From positions 1-64,000 of the forward strand of contig NZ_JACXWX010000011.1 in NCBI RefSeq assembly GCF_014764505.1: a DNA stretch of 64,000 bases. Direction: 5' to 3'. Numbering within the stretch: position 1 is the stretch's first letter; every line of letters begins with the position of its first letter. Under the pieces are notes generated by a model. That model saw nothing but the letters and a program-made list of their open reading frames with translations. It was not told the DNA's origin and searched no databases. Source of the stretch: Phormidium tenue FACHB-886 (GTDB lineage Bacteria; Cyanobacteriota; Cyanobacteriia; Elainellales; Elainellaceae). Below are positions 62,239 to 64,000 of the stretch, in pieces. The position numbers were made by a program, and so were the translations under genes.

Positions 62239-62543
62239 TAATTTTCTTGCAAAAGGCGTGAAGGGTTAATCCTTCGCGCCTAACTTTTGTTAGGGAGAAA
62301 GTCAGCAGGTTGATTTTTGCACCGAAACCGTTGATTCTGACAGGAGCAGGACTTGTACAGCACTACGCGCCTGGATTGAGATTCTTTCTGCATGAAAGAT
62401 TTGCTCTAACGCATGCGTGTAGCGCTATGTTACGCAATTTTTGGCGGTGTAGTGATCGCCACTACACCACAAAATGCGCTAGCCACAGCAGGCTAGCGAC
62501 TGTCCTCAGAGATCGAACTGTTGAAACGTAAGGTTGCAAAGTC
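62239..62543. other. Intergenic region with stacked palindromes
   Basis: This 305-bp gap between the Crp/Fnr gene and purH has two hairpins: ggtgtagtg/cactacacc (62446-62454 with 62460-62468) and cgctagcc/ggctagcg (62477-62484 with 62491-62498). A short open frame across it is not credible as a gene. The purH leader may contain regulatory structure. Confidence 0.6.
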
Positions 62544-64000
62544 ATGACACAGTTAGCGTTGCTAAGTACCTCCGACAAAAGCGGCATCGTAGAACTGGCT
62601 CAGCGGTTAGTGAGTGAATTTGGCTTCGAGTTAATTAGCAGCGGTGGCACTGCCAAAGCCATTCAAAGCGCTGGGATTCCAGTTACAAAAGTTTCAGACT
62701 ACACAGGATCGCCAGAAATTTTAGGGGGGCGCGTCAAGACTCTGCACCCACGTATCCACGGTGGCATCTTGGCGCGGCAAGATCTAGCGGCAGACCTAGC
62801 AGATTTAGAAGCCAATCAAATTCGCCCGATCGCCCTTGTCGTGGTTAACCTCTACCCATTTGAGCAAACCATCGCCCAGTCTAATGTCACCCTGCCAGAG
62901 GCGATCGAGCAAATCGATATTGGCGGACCCGCCATGCTGAGAGCCGCCGCCAAGAATTTTGCCCATCTGACCGTGCTTTGCAATCCCGCTCAGTACAACG
63001 AATACCTGAACGAACTCCAGCAGCATGGTACTTCCAGTCCTGAATTTCGCCAAGCCTGCGCCCTGAGAGCTTTTCAGCATACAGCAGCCTATGATGCGGC
63101 GATCGCCACCTACCTAGAACGGATGGAGGCAGGCTCCACCTCCTCCCTCACACCGCAGGAGGGCAACCTGCTTCATCCTTCTTCCTTCTCCCTTGCTGGC
63201 ACCCAGCTGCAATCGCTCCGCTACGGCGAAAACCCACACCAGCCCGCAGCATGGTATCAAACGGGAGCCGCTCCAACCGGCTGGGCAGCCGCCACCAAGC
63301 TGCAAGGCAAAGAGCTGAGCTACAACAACCTGGTGGATTTGGAGGCAGCACGGCGAATTATTACGGAGTTTCCGGAATCGCAGGCAGCAGCCACAATTAT
63401 CAAGCATACAAACCCTTGCGGAACAGCGCTCGGTGACAGCCTGCTAGAAGCCTATGAGAAAGCCTTTAATGCCGATTCCACCTCAGCATTTGGTGGCATT
63501 GTGGCGCTGAATCGCTCGATCGACGCCGCCACTGCCACCGCCCTGACGAAAACTTTCCTGGAGTGTGTAGTTGCACCGGGCTGCGACCCAGAAGCCGCGC
63601 AAATTCTCAGCGCCAAATCGAAAGTGCGGGTGTTGACGCTGCCCGACCTGACGAGCAGCACAGCCCAAGACCTGAAGCCGATCGCTGGAGGCTTCTTGGT
63701 ACAGGCAGCCGATACCCAACCCAGTGACCCGGCAGAGTGGCGTGTTGTGACGGTAGCCCAGCCCAGCGAGAGCCAGCTCGCAGAACTCCTGTTTGCTTGG
63801 AAGGTGTGCAAGCATGTCAAATCCAACGCGATCGTCATCAGCCGCGATCGCACAACGATCGGGGTTGGGGCAGGGCAGATGAATCGGGTCGGCTCTGTAC
63901 AAATTGCCTTGGAGCAAGCCGGAGCCGCCGCTAAGGGTGCAACCCTTGCCAGCGATGGCTTTTTTCCGTTTGATGATTCTGTGCGAACGGCAGCCGCTGC
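62544..64000 (+). CDS. purH: Bifunctional purine biosynthesis protein PurH (3' end outside window)
   Basis: PurH performs the last two steps to IMP: AICAR formylation and IMP cyclisation. From ATG 62544 (MTQLALLSTSDKSGIVELAQ) the frame stays open to the window end, about 485 residues. The N-terminal cyclohydrolase has SSGGTAKAI, GGRVKTLHP and NLYPFEQT. The AICAR transformylase part begins near residue 200, with RYGENPHQ, KHTNPCGTA (catalytic-type Lys/His) and the AFGGI loop. About 40 residues at the C terminus are missing. The sequence is typical and intact as far as seen. Confidence 0.92.
   Translation, partial: MTQLALLSTSDKSGIVELAQRLVSEFGFELISSGGTAKAIQSAGIPVTKVSDYTGSPEILGGRVKTLHPRIHGGILARQDLAADLADLEANQIRPIALVVVNLYPFEQTIAQSNVTLPEAIEQIDIGGPAMLRAAAKNFAHLTVLCNPAQYNEYLNELQQHGTSSPEFRQACALRAFQHTAAYDAAIATYLERMEAGSTSSLTPQEGNLLHPSSFSLAGTQLQSLRYGENPHQPAAWYQTGAAPTGWAAATKLQGKELSYNNLVDLEAARRIITEFPESQAAATIIKHTNPCGTALGDSLLEAYEKAFNADSTSAFGGIVALNRSIDAATATALTKTFLECVVAPGCDPEAAQILSAKSKVRVLTLPDLTSSTAQDLKPIAGGFLVQAADTQPSDPAEWRVVTVAQPSESQLAELLFAWKVCKHVKSNAIVISRDRTTIGVGAGQMNRVGSVQIALEQAGAAAKGATLASDGFFPFDDSVRTAAA

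Noticed and set aside
62310-62531. A 73-codon + strand frame before purH
   Set aside because: It reads through two palindromes and resembles no protein. The gap is better explained as leader and repeats.
1-64000. CRISPR arrays, tRNA and rRNA genes
   Set aside because: I looked for regularly spaced repeats, cloverleaf/T-loop sequences and rRNA signatures and saw none. The four spaced units at 33997-34144 are irregularly spaced and too few to be a CRISPR array.

Overview
The window looks like cyanobacterial DNA. The HIP1 octamer GCGATCGC is scattered through most genes on both strands. The gene content also fits: a GUN4 domain, a DUF3288 protein, large NB-ARC/AAA-like WD40 proteins, an AMIN-domain amidase and a MoeB-rhodanese fusion. 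I would guess a filamentous Leptolyngbya- or Oscillatoriales-type organism, but the sequence does not fix the genus. The first 12 bases match the 3' end of an Illumina adapter, so base 13 is probably a true contig end.

Region 1 (13-4.4 kb) is a transposon/recombinase edge: a broken Tn7-like tnsB, an intact tnsA, and a large tyrosine-recombinase-like gene pointing away from them.

Region 2 (4.4-34 kb) is a defence island. Its core is a complete Ssp-type DNA phosphorothioation operon on the + strand: sspB (DUF4007), sspC (ATPase), sspD (PP-loop sulfurtransferase), sspF/sspG/sspH (DptFGH-like restriction module) and sspA (cysteine desulfurase). Two extra genes sit between sspD and sspF: a MORC-like GHKL ATPase and a GIY-YIG nuclease-like protein. 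They are AT-richer, HIP1-poor and not translationally coupled to the ssp genes, so they look like an inserted effector cassette. Upstream, on the - strand, are a phosphorothioation-associated methyltransferase with duplicated ends, a NACHT-GUN4 fusion, a DUF2779 nuclease, and a four-gene operon whose main product is a DUF262-HNH protein resembling SspE/GmrSD. An XRE regulator and an M15-peptidase-like gene lie among them. A shared 11-bp motif lies upstream of both the DUF262 operon and sspB.

Region 3 (34-43.4 kb) holds a SWIM zinc-finger gene cluster with a truncated fourth member, a secreted TPR-like protein, and an HTH/AAA-like ATPase. Region 4 (43.4-53.2 kb) has two giant WD40 STAND-type proteins flanking one intact AraC regulator, one truncated AraC gene and an IS1-like remnant. 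The second WD40 protein has a duplicated P-loop.

Region 5 (53.4-64 kb) is mostly housekeeping: an SH3/LD-transpeptidase-like protein, DUF3288, moeB, an N-acetylmuramoyl-L-alanine amidase, a CysQ/IMPase-family phosphatase, a secreted pentapeptide protein, a Crp/Fnr regulator and the 5' part of purH. Its intergenic spaces carry several long palindromes, including two copies of a composite element with compensatory stem changes.

Inferred logic of the island: SspA supplies sulfur, SspD activates and transfers it, and SspB/SspC nick and handle the DNA to install phosphorothioates on self DNA. SspFGH, and possibly the DUF262-HNH protein and the GHKL/GIY-YIG pair, act against unmodified DNA. I see no tRNA, rRNA or CRISPR array.
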